A DNA stretch of 47,685 nt from Sphingomonas sp. PP-CE-1A-559 (GTDB taxonomy: Bacteria; Pseudomonadota; Alphaproteobacteria; Sphingomonadales; Sphingomonadaceae): contig NZ_SLYA01000013.1 in the NCBI RefSeq assembly GCF_004340965.1, positions 1 through 47,685 on the forward strand, in the 5' to 3' direction. The position numbers were made by a program, and so were the translations under genes. The notes beneath the pieces were generated by a model. The model saw nothing but the letters and a program-made list of their open reading frames with translations. It was not told the DNA's origin and made no database searches. Shown here one piece after another: positions 9,514 to 17,668 of this stretch. Each line of letters starts with the position of its first letter. Within the stretch, counting starts at the first letter, position 1.

Positions 9514-10296
9514 GTGGAACGCAAAGACGTCAAGGGCACCTATGCCGCTCCAGCGCTTGAGAAGGCGTTCGAGGTCATCGAGCATCTGGCCGAATATCCG
9601 CAGGGCATGCTGCTCAGCGAAATGGCGGCCCGGCTTGGGCGTACCGTCGGCGAGCTGTTCCGCATTGTCATTGTGATGGAGCGGCTCGGCTACCTGCGTA
9701 AATCGGCGACGACCGACCGCTATACCGTCGCCTATAAGCTGCTCGACGTGGCAATGCGCGCTACGCCAGCCCAGCATCTGGTCCGCGCGGCGACGCCGGT
9801 GATGCAGGGGCTCGCGCTCGCAGCCGGGCAGTCGTGCCATCTGGTTGTCGCGAACGGCGGCCATGGCCTCGTCGTCGCCTGTGAGCAGCAGCCGGGAACA
9901 CGCGGCTTCTCGCTGCGCGTCGGGGCCCGGATCGACATGATCGTCAGCTGTTCGGGGCAGGTGATCCTCGCGTTTTCCGGCGAGCAGCGCGCGCAGCAGA
10001 TCGTCGCAGCAGTCGAGCAGGAGCGAGCGGCGCCAGTAGACCGGCGCGCGCTCACCGACAGCTTGGCGGTCATTCGCAAGCAAGGGTATGACAGCCGCAG
10101 GAGCCCGATCACCTACGGCGTCACCGACATCAGCTTCCCGGTGCACGGCTTCGACGGCAACGTGGTCGCGGCGCTGACAATTCCGTTCCTGGAACTGATC
10201 GACGGATCGCAGAAGATCGGGCTGGATGCGGCACGCGGCCTGCTGCGAGAGGCGGTGGCCACGATCTCCGACACGCTCGGCTATCAAGCCGGGTAA
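9514..10296 (+). CDS. IclR family transcriptional regulator
   Basis: 260-aa regulator with the two-part IclR layout: an N-terminal winged helix-turn-helix (about residues 10-75, LLSEMAARLGRTVGELFRIV as recognition region) and a C-terminal effector domain (about 85-255, including RVGARIDMIVSCSGQVILAF). It is likely to sense a sugar acid or lactone and control the surrounding hydrolase and L-galactose genes; this role is inferred from its place between the GH3-GH95 unit and the permease operon. The start is GTG at 9514 with AGG-rich sequence just before it. Its 3' end overlaps the convergent permease gene by 13 nt, so antisense effects on transcription ends are possible. Confidence 0.92.
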   Translation: MERKDVKGTYAAPALEKAFEVIEHLAEYPQGMLLSEMAARLGRTVGELFRIVIVMERLGYLRKSATTDRYTVAYKLLDVAMRATPAQHLVRAATPVMQGLALAAGQSCHLVVANGGHGLVVACEQQPGTRGFSLRVGARIDMIVSCSGQVILAFSGEQRAQQIVAAVEQERAAPVDRRALTDSLAVIRKQGYDSRRSPITYGVTDISFPVHGFDGNVVAALTIPFLELIDGSQKIGLDAARGLLREAVATISDTLGYQAG

Positions 10297-11582
10297 GTCG
10301 CTTCCGGCTTGATCCGCCGGGCATAGATCGCGATCGCGACGAAGCAGACGAGCGGTAGCAGCATTGCGACCGGCACCGTGCCCGCGCGCACCGCGACTAG
10401 CCCCATCAGCGGGGGAAAGATCGCCCCACCGATGATCGCCATGATGATGAAGGAGGAGCCGAGCGGCTTGGCCGGCCCGGTCCCTTCGATCCCGAGTGCA
10501 AAGATCGTCGGGAACATGATCGACATGAAGAAGCTGGAAAGTATCAGCGCGCCGACCGCGATCCACCCGCCGGCGAACGCCGCGACCGCGCACAGCATGA
10601 CGTTGGCGAGCGCATAGCCGCCGAGCAGCCGTGCCGGCCGCACCCGTGCCATGATGGCGGTGCCGCTGAACCGGCCGATCATGAACAACACCAGGCTGGC
10701 CGACAGGAGGAACGCCGCGTTCCGCTCCGTCACTGAAGGCGTCACGTCCTTCACGAAATCGATGAAGTAGCTCCAGATGCCGACTTGGGCGCCGACGTAG
10801 AAGAACTGCGCGATCACCGCGCCGACTAGCGGCCGGTGACGGGCGAGGCGGCGGAACTGGTCGGGCAAGCTCGCGCCGTCGCGCGGCTGGGCGGCGGGCA
10901 GGCGGGTCACTGCCACTGCACCCGCGACGAGCAACGCCGCCAACGCGAGTAGGGTATAGGGGAGTTGCACCGTGCTCGCCTCGCTCGCGCGATAGGCGGC
11001 TAGCGCGGCCGGACTCATTGCCTCAACGGTGGCGGCCGAATGTTCGACGCCAGAGAAGATCAGCATCGCGCCGATCACCGGCGCCAGGCACGCGCCCAGA
11101 CCGTTGAACGCCTGCGCCAGGTTCAGCCGCTGCACGGCCGTTCTGGGGTCGCCGAAGGAACTTGTATATGCGTTTGCCGCCGTCTCCAAGCACGCGGCGC
11201 CTGCTGCGATCATGAACAACGCGAACAGGAACGCGCCGTAGCTGAGCATCAGGGATGCGGGAAAGAACAGCAGCGCGCCGCTCGCATACAGCAACAGCCC
11301 GGTAAGGATGCCCGCCTTGTATCCAAAGCGCCGCATCAGCAGCCCGGCCGGCAACGCGACAACGAAATAGCCGATGTAGAAGACGAACTGAATGAAACCA
11401 GCTTGGGCGCGATCGAGGCCCAGCGACTTCTGGAACTGGCGGATCAGGATGTCGTTGAAATTATTAGCCAGCGCCCAAAGGAAAAACAGGCTGATGATCA
11501 GCACGAAGCCGAACCGGTAGTTTGGCGTGATGAAGGAACCCGCCGCTTCGGCGGGTTCCATCGGCCCCGTATCTCCCATCAT
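10284..11582 (-). CDS. fucP: FucP-type MFS L-fucose/L-galactose:H+ symporter
   Basis: Twelve-helix major facilitator protein of the fucose permease type, 432 aa from the chosen start (E. coli FucP 438). It has the signature WALANNFNDILIRQF, with D44 matching the E. coli proton/sugar Asp46, and CLETAANAY, with E133 matching Glu135. E. coli FucP carries L-fucose, L-galactose and D-arabinose, so inner-membrane import of L-galactose fits the pathway genes alongside. ATG 11582 is preceded by AGGA at 5 nt spacing; ATG 11621, two nucleotides after the aldo/keto reductase stop, would give translational coupling and is the alternative. It is the last gene of a three-gene minus operon (zinc dehydrogenase, aldo/keto reductase, permease) and runs convergently into the IclR gene. 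Confidence 0.93.
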   Translation of the reverse strand: MMGDTGPMEPAEAAGSFITPNYRFGFVLIISLFFLWALANNFNDILIRQFQKSLGLDRAQAGFIQFVFYIGYFVVALPAGLLMRRFGYKAGILTGLLLYASGALLFFPASLMLSYGAFLFALFMIAAGAACLETAANAYTSSFGDPRTAVQRLNLAQAFNGLGACLAPVIGAMLIFSGVEHSAATVEAMSPAALAAYRASEASTVQLPYTLLALAALLVAGAVAVTRLPAAQPRDGASLPDQFRRLARHRPLVGAVIAQFFYVGAQVGIWSYFIDFVKDVTPSVTERNAAFLLSASLVLFMIGRFSGTAIMARVRPARLLGGYALANVMLCAVAAFAGGWIAVGALILSSFFMSIMFPTIFALGIEGTGPAKPLGSSFIIMAIIGGAIFPPLMGLVAVRAGTVPVAMLLPLVCFVAIAIYARRIKPEATYPA

Positions 11583-11623
11583 CGCCGTCCTGCTCCCTGT
11601 ACGGTTATCGTTGTGGCTCATGC

Positions 11624-12637
11624 TCAGGCGGACGGTGTCGGACAGTCTCCGCTTACCAGACCCTCGGCGCGCAGCGCCTTCCAGAACGCGTCGGGAATCG
11701 GCAGGCAGATGAGATCGGCCGTCTGCTCTATCCGGCCGGGACTGCCGGTACCGAGCACTACCGTCGCGACCGCAGGATGGGCGGCGGCGAACTGCAGTGC
11801 CGCCGCCGGTAGCGGCACGCCGAACTTCTCGCAGCACCGCTCGATCGCGGCGACCCGGCTGATCACCTCTTCGGGAGCGATGCCATAGTCATAGTGGGGG
11901 GGGGCTCCCCGCGTGCCAGTAGCGAGGATTCCGGAGTTGAAGACCCCTGCGCCGACCACGCCAATCCCTCGCGCGCCGCACTGCGAGAGGAAACGCTCCG
12001 CCTCCTGCTCGAGCAGGGTGTAGCAACCGGCAATCATCAACAGGTTGAGATCAGCGTGCGCGAGGCTCGCCTCGCAGACCTCGATCTCGTTGACGCCCAG
12101 CCCGATCGCAGAGACGACGCCCGCGTCGCGCAGTTCCGTCATCGCGCGGAAGCCGCCGCCCACTGCCTCCGCGAAGGTGCGGTCGTGGTCGGCGCCGTGG
12201 GTCAGGCGGCCAAGATCGTGCATCAGCAGCACGTCGATCCGCGCCAGCCCCAGCCGGTGCAGGCTCGCCTCGACCGAGCGCATGACGCCATCGTAGCTGT
12301 AATCGTAGACCGGATCGAACGGCATCGGCGAGTGGAAGCCGAACCGCTCGTCGGTCGCAGCGCTGGGTACCAGAAGCCTTCCGACCTTGGTCGACAATAT
12401 GAACGCGTCGCGCGGCCGCTCGCGCAGCGCATCACCCAGCCGTCGCTCGCTGAGGCCGAAGCCATAAAAAGGTGCGGTGTCGAAATAGCGCACGCCTTGG
12501 TCCCAAGCGGCGTTCACCGTGGCGCGCGCTTGGTCGTCGTCGATCCGGCGGTAGAGGTTGCCGAGTGTGGATGCGCCAAAGCCGAACGGACCGCTTGCCG
12601 CTAGGCGCTGGAGAATGGCGGGTCGGGATGTTTTCAT
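11624..12637 (-). CDS. aldo/keto reductase, L-galactose/L-fucose 1-dehydrogenase
   Basis: 337-aa aldo/keto reductase barrel of the D-threo-aldose/L-fucose/L-galactose dehydrogenase group. The catalytic tetrad is present: D53 in YFDTAPFYG, Y58, K84 in LSTKVGR and H140 in LMHDLGR. It should oxidise the anomeric carbon of L-galactose (or L-fucose, which has the same ring configuration) to the 1,5-lactone with NAD(P)+ in the cytosol. It lies between the permease and the zinc dehydrogenase on the minus strand, 13 nt after the latter. The lactone product would be the substrate of the lactonase encoded at 13760. L-Gal versus L-Fuc cannot be settled from this protein alone; the downstream genes favour L-Gal. 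Confidence 0.9.
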   Translation of the reverse strand: MKTSRPAILQRLAASGPFGFGASTLGNLYRRIDDDQARATVNAAWDQGVRYFDTAPFYGFGLSERRLGDALRERPRDAFILSTKVGRLLVPSAATDERFGFHSPMPFDPVYDYSYDGVMRSVEASLHRLGLARIDVLLMHDLGRLTHGADHDRTFAEAVGGGFRAMTELRDAGVVSAIGLGVNEIEVCEASLAHADLNLLMIAGCYTLLEQEAERFLSQCGARGIGVVGAGVFNSGILATGTRGAPPHYDYGIAPEEVISRVAAIERCCEKFGVPLPAAALQFAAAHPAVATVVLGTGSPGRIEQTADLICLPIPDAFWKALRAEGLVSGDCPTPSA

Positions 12638-12650
12638 GGGTTCGGCGCCG

Positions 12651-13661
12651 TCAGAAGCTGGCGATTGCCTTCACCACATGGTCCGCCTCGGCGATCAGTT
12701 CGGGCAGGCGCTGTGGCAGGTCATCGGCAAGAAGGCTGTGGGTGTGCAGCGCCGCCGTCGGGATCTCGCCGGCGAGGATCGCCTCGCGGACGCGCTCGAA
12801 ATCCGATGCGTGTGCGTTGCGGCTGGCGAGCAGGGTGGTCTCCCGCTTGTGCAGTTCCGGATCGGCTAAGACCAGGTCACCCGGCGCGACCCCCACCAGC
12901 ACCAGCTTGCCGCCGTGCGCGACGTAGCCGAGGCTCTGCGCCATTGCGGTCAGGGAGCCGGTGGCGTCGAACACCGTGTCGAACATCTCGCCCCCGGTCC
13001 GCTTCGCGAGCGACCCCGCCAAGTCGGCCGTCGCGTCCACCGTGTCGTCGAAGCCCAGCCGCTCGCGTGCATAGGCCAGCCGCGGCAGGCGGGTGTCGGT
13101 GAGGGTCACTTCCGCACCATTGGAACGCGCGAACAACCCGCAGGCGATGCCGATCGGGCCGGCGCCTACCACAAGCACGCGCTCCCCCGCCGACACCGCC
13201 GCACGCGCGACCGCGTGCGCGCCGATCGCCAGGAACTCGATCATCGCCGCCTGATCGAGCGTCAACCCGGTTGCGTCGAGTAACGCGCTCTCGGGGACTG
13301 CGAGCAATTCGGCCATGCCGCCGTCCGTGTGGACACCCAGCACCCGGATATTGACGCAGGCATTGGGCCTGTCCTTCCGGCACGCGATGCAGGTCCCGCA
13401 GGTCAAATACGGGTTGATCGCAACCCGCTGGCCGATATGGAAAGCCGACACTGCAGAGACATGCTCCACTTCGGCAGCCAGTTCGTGCCCCATGACGCGC
13501 GGATAGGCCAGGAAGGGATGCCGTCCGGCGTATATATGATAATCCGTACCGCACAGCCCGACGCGCCGGATCCGGACGATCACCTCCCCGGGCGCCGCCT
13601 CGGGCGCGGGCCGCTCCTCTATCGTTAGGTTATACGGCTCTCGACAGACGACCGCTTTCAT
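12651..13661 (-). CDS. zinc alcohol dehydrogenase, LgoD-like L-galactonate 5-dehydrogenase
   Basis: 336-aa medium-chain zinc dehydrogenase. Catalytic zinc ligands C37 and H59-E60 (GLCGTDYHIYAG, MGHE), structural zinc cysteines at 88, 91, 94 and 102, Rossmann motif GAGPIG at 166-171. The C-terminal stretch DPELHKRETTLLASRNAHAS closely resembles E. coli LgoD (YjjN) as I remember it; that enzyme oxidises L-galactonate at C5 to D-tagaturonate. It is the first gene of the minus operon with the aldo/keto reductase and FucP, and is divergent from the lactonase gene with 98 nt between starts. An L-threonine- or sorbitol-dehydrogenase-like activity is the alternative, less likely given its partners. 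Confidence 0.85.
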   Translation of the reverse strand: MKAVVCREPYNLTIEERPAPEAAPGEVIVRIRRVGLCGTDYHIYAGRHPFLAYPRVMGHELAAEVEHVSAVSAFHIGQRVAINPYLTCGTCIACRKDRPNACVNIRVLGVHTDGGMAELLAVPESALLDATGLTLDQAAMIEFLAIGAHAVARAAVSAGERVLVVGAGPIGIACGLFARSNGAEVTLTDTRLPRLAYARERLGFDDTVDATADLAGSLAKRTGGEMFDTVFDATGSLTAMAQSLGYVAHGGKLVLVGVAPGDLVLADPELHKRETTLLASRNAHASDFERVREAILAGEIPTAALHTHSLLADDLPQRLPELIAEADHVVKAIASF

Positions 13662-13701
13662 CGCGCTTCTTTCCGTTCAGACTGGCCCCCGTACTAGACG
13701 A

Positions 13702-13750
13702 CGATTCTCATATGTGCAACTTAGCTCTCATCCTTGAGACATGAGAACGG
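13702..13750. promoter_or_regulatory. inverted repeats in divergent LgoD/lactonase promoter
   Basis: TTCTCAT (13705-13711) and ATGAGAA (13741-13747) form an exact inverted repeat with a 29-nt spacer. Inside lies a second perfect small repeat, TCTCA-TCCT-TGAGA (13726-13739). The right arm ends 12 nt before the lactonase start, so a bound protein could block both promoters. The 8-mer ATGAGAAC here matches GTTCTCAT upstream of the IclR gene (9428-9435). Confidence 0.4.
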
Positions 13751-13759
13751 CCCTCGCGA

Positions 13760-14593
13760 ATGCGGATCGATGCGCACCACCATCTCTGGCGATACGAACC
13801 CAATTCGTTCGGCTGGATCGTGCCCGGCTCTGCGATTGCGCGAGATTTCGCCGCAGAAGATTTGAGAGCGGCTTTGGACGGTGCAGGGCTCGATGCGGCA
13901 ATTGCAGTGCAGGCGCGGCAATCGCCCGAGGAAACCAGCTTCTTGCTTGACGCCGCCCGGCGGTCGCCAGCCATCATGGGAGTCGTCGGCTGGATCGATC
14001 TGCGCGCGCCGAATATCGCCGCGCTACTGGACGAGAACGACGATCCGCTGATCGTCGGCTATCGTCACGTCGTGCAGGACGAGGGCGAACCCGACTTCCT
14101 TCTTGCCGAACCGTTTATCTATGGTGTCCGCGCGGTGGCCGAGCGGGGTTTATCGTACGACCTCCTCGTCAACCATGCGCAGCTCGAAACCGTCCCGCAC
14201 TTCCTCGACAGGGTGGGCGAAGGGCGGTTCGTGCTCGATCATGCTGCCAAGCCCGACATCGCCAGGCAGGGCTGGCAGCCATGGGCAGACCGGATCTCCG
14301 CGGTCGCCGAGCGACAGGACGTGTGGTGCAAAGTGTCGGGGCTGGTGACCGAGGCCGATCACGTCACGTGGACGCCGGACGACGTCGAGCGCTACCTTGA
14401 TCATGTGCTGGCGGTGTTCGGGCCGGAGCGGCTGATCTGGGGGTCGGACTGGCCGGTATGCCTGCTCGCCGCCTCTTACGAGCGCGTGGTTGACCTAGTC
14501 GCCGACTTCGTCGCGCGACGCTGCCCGCACGCCGAGGCGGAAATCTTCGGCGGCAATGCGCTACGCGCCTATGCGATCGGGCGGGGGCGATGA
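13760..14593 (+). CDS. cog3618 amidohydrolase, L-galactono/L-fucono-1,5-lactonase
   Basis: 277-aa TIM-barrel metal-dependent hydrolase of the cog3618 group, in which L-fucono-1,5-lactonases and L-galactono-1,5-lactonases have been characterised. Visible metal/active-site residues: H6 and H8 (DAHHHLW at the N-terminus), H161 in VLDHAAKP, and D230 in WGSDWPV at the end of the barrel. It should open the lactone made by the aldo/keto reductase into the aldonate. It begins the plus operon; its stop overlaps the next start by 4 nt (ATGA), pointing to coupled translation. No strong Shine-Dalgarno precedes ATG 13760, but the HHH motif at residues 6-8 fixes the start closely. Confidence 0.9.
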   Translation: MRIDAHHHLWRYEPNSFGWIVPGSAIARDFAAEDLRAALDGAGLDAAIAVQARQSPEETSFLLDAARRSPAIMGVVGWIDLRAPNIAALLDENDDPLIVGYRHVVQDEGEPDFLLAEPFIYGVRAVAERGLSYDLLVNHAQLETVPHFLDRVGEGRFVLDHAAKPDIARQGWQPWADRISAVAERQDVWCKVSGLVTEADHVTWTPDDVERYLDHVLAVFGPERLIWGSDWPVCLLAASYERVVDLVADFVARRCPHAEAEIFGGNALRAYAIGRGR

Positions 14594-15708
14594 TCCTCCA
14601 GTTTGGCACCAGCCGTTTCCTTCAGGCGCATGTCGATCTATTCGCGTCCGAGGCTCGCGACGCCGGCCAGACGGTCGCCGACATCGCGATCGTGCAGGTG
14701 AGCGACGACCCGGTGCGTGCGCAGCGACTGGCCGCCTTCGACGACGCTGCGGGCTTTCCCGTCGTGATCCGGGGGCTGGAGGGCGGAGTGCCGGTCGAGC
14801 GCACCGTGCAGGTGCGCAGCGTCGTGCAGGGCTTGGCGGCTGCGCACGACTGGTCGGAGCTCTGTGCGCTGTTCGTCGGGCAAGTGACCCATGTCGTGTC
14901 GAACACTGGCGATCATGGCTATATGATCCCGCCCGAGGATCGCATCACGATCGCCGACGATCGGCCACCGCGCAGTTTTCCTGCAATCCTGCTCGCGCTG
15001 CTCCACCGCCGCTGGCGGTTCGGCGGGGCGGGGGTGACGTTTCTGCCGTGCGAACTGGTTGCCGGCAACGGCCATACTCTGCGAGCGACAGTGCGCGATC
15101 TCGCGGAGCAGTTGCGGCTGCCGCCAGCGTTCGTTGAGTGGCTTGGCGTCGCCTGTCTCTGGGTGGACACGCTGGTCGACCGGATCGTCAGCGAACCGAT
15201 CCATCCCGCCGGCGCGGTTGCCGAACCCTATGCTCTGTGGGCGATCCGCGATCAGCCAGGGTTGATTTTGCCGTTCACCCATCAGGCGATCGTCGTCACC
15301 GACGATCTGCCTCGCTTCGAACGGTTGAAGCTTCATATCCTCAACCTCGGGCACAGCTGGCTGGCCGAACGCTGGTACCGGGCCGGGATGGTGGCAGCCG
15401 CAACGGTGCGGCAGGCGATGGCGGATGCGGACACGCTTGCCGACCTGCGCCGTCTATATACCGACGAAGTCGTGCCTGGCTTCGCCACCGGGGGGCTGGA
15501 CGACGAGGCAGCGACCTATGTCGAGAAGACGATGGACCGGTTCGCCAACCCGTTCATCGACCACCGCTTATCCGACATCTACGCCAGCCATGCGGCCAAG
15601 GTTGCCAAACGCGTGAGCGGTTTCGTTGACTGGGTCGACGCGAGTGGCAGCGCAGTTCCGATGCCGGAACTTCGCGCGCTCGCACAACGCTATGAGGTGA
15701 AGCAATGA
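14590..15708 (+). CDS. mannitol dehydrogenase family, tagaturonate reductase-like
   Basis: 372-aa member of the polyol/uronate long-chain dehydrogenase family (UxaB, UxuB, MtlK). The N-terminus FGTSRFLQAHVDLF is the family nucleotide-binding start, and LKLHILNLGHSWLAERW carries the catalytic pattern K247, N252, H255. At 372 aa it is about 110 residues shorter than E. coli UxaB, yet has both domains. In context it should reduce D-tagaturonate to D-altronate with NAD(P)H, which together with the LgoD-like enzyme inverts C5 of L-galactonate. It overlaps both neighbours by 4 nt (ATGA junctions at 14590 and 15705). Fructuronate reductase or mannitol dehydrogenase are family alternatives. Confidence 0.85.
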   Translation: MILQFGTSRFLQAHVDLFASEARDAGQTVADIAIVQVSDDPVRAQRLAAFDDAAGFPVVIRGLEGGVPVERTVQVRSVVQGLAAAHDWSELCALFVGQVTHVVSNTGDHGYMIPPEDRITIADDRPPRSFPAILLALLHRRWRFGGAGVTFLPCELVAGNGHTLRATVRDLAEQLRLPPAFVEWLGVACLWVDTLVDRIVSEPIHPAGAVAEPYALWAIRDQPGLILPFTHQAIVVTDDLPRFERLKLHILNLGHSWLAERWYRAGMVAAATVRQAMADADTLADLRRLYTDEVVPGFATGGLDDEAATYVEKTMDRFANPFIDHRLSDIYASHAAKVAKRVSGFVDWVDASGSAVPMPELRALAQRYEVKQ

Positions 15709-17201
15709 CAGTGCGCGCGCTACGCTTATCGGATCGTGACAACGTCGCGGTGCTCATCGACGCCGCCGCGCCGGGCGATTCCGTACTGGGGATCACCGCG
15801 CGCGACGCCATGCCCGGCGGACACAAGATGGCGCTCCATCCGCTCGCTGCCGGGACGGTGGTGCGAAAATACGGCTATCCGATCGGCATCGCCACTCGCG
15901 ACGTCGTGGCGGGCGAGCATGTCCACAGCCACAATCTAGCGCTACCCGAACACAGGCTTGCGGAAGCGGTCGCCGGAGCACCGCACGCGCGCGCCACGGC
16001 TGGAGCAGGGGCGACGTTCGAGGGGTATCTGCGCGCCGACGGCGGCGTCGGTACGCGCAATGCGATCGGGATCATCGCCAGCGTCAACTGCTCCGCCACG
16101 GTGGTTCGTCGGATCGCGCGCGGATTCGAGGACTGCCTGCCGGCGGGGATCGACGCGGTCGCGCCGTTCACACACTCAAGCGGCTGCGGCATGTCGCGCT
16201 CGGGCGAGGGTTTCGACACGTTGGAGCGTACGCTAGCCGGCTACGCCCGCCATCCAAACTTCGGCGGGGTGCTGCTGGTCGGTCTCGGGTGTGAGGTGGC
16301 GCAGATCGACGACATGCTGGCGCGACACGGCCTGTCGCCCGGAGTGCGGCGACGCACGCTGACCATCCAGGAGGCGGGCGGTACGGCGGAAGCGATCGCC
16401 CGCGGTAGCGAGATCGTTGCTGAGCTGATCGAGGAGGCGTCCGCCGATCGCCGCACGACCCGCCCGGCGGCCGATCTGGTGCTCGGCCTGCAGTGTGGTG
16501 GGTCTGACGGCTGGTCTGGCGTGACCGCGAACCCGGCATTGGGCGCAGCCACGGACCTGCTGGTGGCGCAGGGCGGCACCGCCATCCTCTCCGAAACACC
16601 AGAGATATACGGGGCAGAACATCTACTGCTCGCGCGCGCCGCGTCGCCGGAGGTCGCGGCGCAGCTCTCTGCGCGGATCGCGTGGTGGGAGGATTATGCC
16701 ACGCGCCACGGTGCCAGCCTCGACAACAATCCGTCGCCAGGCAACAAGGCGGGTGGGCTCACGACGATCTACGAGAAGTCTCTCGGCGCAATTGCAAAGG
16801 CCGGGACGGCCCCGCTCGCCGATGTGCTGCTCTATGCAGAGCAACACAGGCATCGCGGGCTCGTCTTCATGGACTCTCCGGGATATGATCCTTGCTCGGC
16901 TACTGGTCAGATTGCCACGGGCGCCAACCTACTCGCCTTCACGACCGGGCGAGGTTCGGTATTCGGCGCGCAACCCACACCCTGCCTCAAGCTCGCATCC
17001 AATCTCGTGCTCGCACGGTCCATGGCAAACGATATTGATGTCGACTGTTCGTCGATACTCGATGGAGCAACGCCGAATGAAATTGGACAGGCTATTTATC
17101 AAACGATGCTTGAGACGGCATCTGGTAAGCAGAGCAAGTCTGAAAGCCTTGGTGTCGGCGACTTCGAATTTGTGCCGTGGCAGTTAGGCGCCTGGATGTA
17201 G
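15705..17201 (+). CDS. uxaA: altronate dehydratase (UxaA family)
   Basis: 498-aa dehydratase of the altronate/galactarate family, equal in size to E. coli UxaA (495). An N-terminal SAF domain (about 1-95) is joined to the main lyase domain, with family segments DGGVGTRNAIGI, HSSGCGMSRSGEG, LVGLGCEVAQID, LQCGGSDGWSG, ETPEIYGAE and DSPGYDPCSATGQ. The conserved cysteines agree with an iron-dependent enzyme. It would convert D-altronate to 2-keto-3-deoxy-D-gluconate, the last pathway step encoded here. It ends the lactonase-reductase-dehydratase operon. KDG kinase and KDPG aldolase must be elsewhere in the genome. GarD- or fused L-galactonate-type dehydratases are possible alternatives. Confidence 0.9.
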   Translation: MTVRALRLSDRDNVAVLIDAAAPGDSVLGITARDAMPGGHKMALHPLAAGTVVRKYGYPIGIATRDVVAGEHVHSHNLALPEHRLAEAVAGAPHARATAGAGATFEGYLRADGGVGTRNAIGIIASVNCSATVVRRIARGFEDCLPAGIDAVAPFTHSSGCGMSRSGEGFDTLERTLAGYARHPNFGGVLLVGLGCEVAQIDDMLARHGLSPGVRRRTLTIQEAGGTAEAIARGSEIVAELIEEASADRRTTRPAADLVLGLQCGGSDGWSGVTANPALGAATDLLVAQGGTAILSETPEIYGAEHLLLARAASPEVAAQLSARIAWWEDYATRHGASLDNNPSPGNKAGGLTTIYEKSLGAIAKAGTAPLADVLLYAEQHRHRGLVFMDSPGYDPCSATGQIATGANLLAFTTGRGSVFGAQPTPCLKLASNLVLARSMANDIDVDCSSILDGATPNEIGQAIYQTMLETASGKQSKSESLGVGDFEFVPWQLGAWM

Positions 17202-17668
17202 GTATCGCGACATTCCATTCGATAAAGATAGCTTGGTGAAATTATGGTTTCCGGATTAAGTCAATAATTTCATCACTCTGAAACCAAAGCTTTCTATAGA
17301 GAATAAGAGAATAGACACGTCTGGTGTGTTATCTAATCTTCACAATTAGCGACAAAACTTTAAAGTAATAAGCATGGAACTCGTAACTGGCCTGTGTCTT
17401 TCGAAAGTCTGGCGGTGGACTGCTCACGGACGTCTGTAACGCGCGCTCTGCACGGCGACCCCCATGCGCGCTGGCTTCCTCGTCCCACAGGCATCGCATT
17501 TCACTAGAAGAATTTCATTTGCATAAATGAAAACAATAGGGCAGGTTAGCGCTGCGTTGTACAAAAATATGGCGAGCGGGAGGTTGTGCGAACGCGCACG
17601 GCTCCTTGCGCAGCTGAGCGAAAGATAGCGCTACCAGGAATAATCTGGGCGGTTGGGAGAGGATCACG
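17202..17668. promoter_or_regulatory. AT-rich upstream region of TonB receptor operon
   Basis: No gene is apparent. The first 200 bases are clearly AT-rich. TGAAATTAT (17237-17245) and ATAATTTCA (17264-17272) form a 9-bp inverted repeat 35 nt past the uxaA stop; without a T-run it looks more like a binding site than a terminator. GGTTTC (17246-17251) and GAAACC just after it form a second, interleaved repeat. The strongest element is the 20-bp palindrome at 17513-17532, listed separately. Confidence 0.45.
17513..17532. promoter_or_regulatory. 20-bp perfect palindrome, candidate operator
   Basis: TTTCATTT-GCAT-AAATGAAA: two exact 8-bp arms around 4 nt, lying 136 nt upstream of the TonB-dependent receptor start. 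Size and symmetry suit a dimeric repressor. No T-run follows, so termination is unlikely. I found no second copy in the window. Confidence 0.45.

Noticed and set aside
10284..17201. standard L-fucose pathway as the explanation of the sugar operon
   Set aside because: The permease, dehydrogenase and lactonase would fit, but fuconate dehydratase and the following enzymes are missing, while LgoD-, UxaB- and UxaA-like genes are unexplained by L-fucose.
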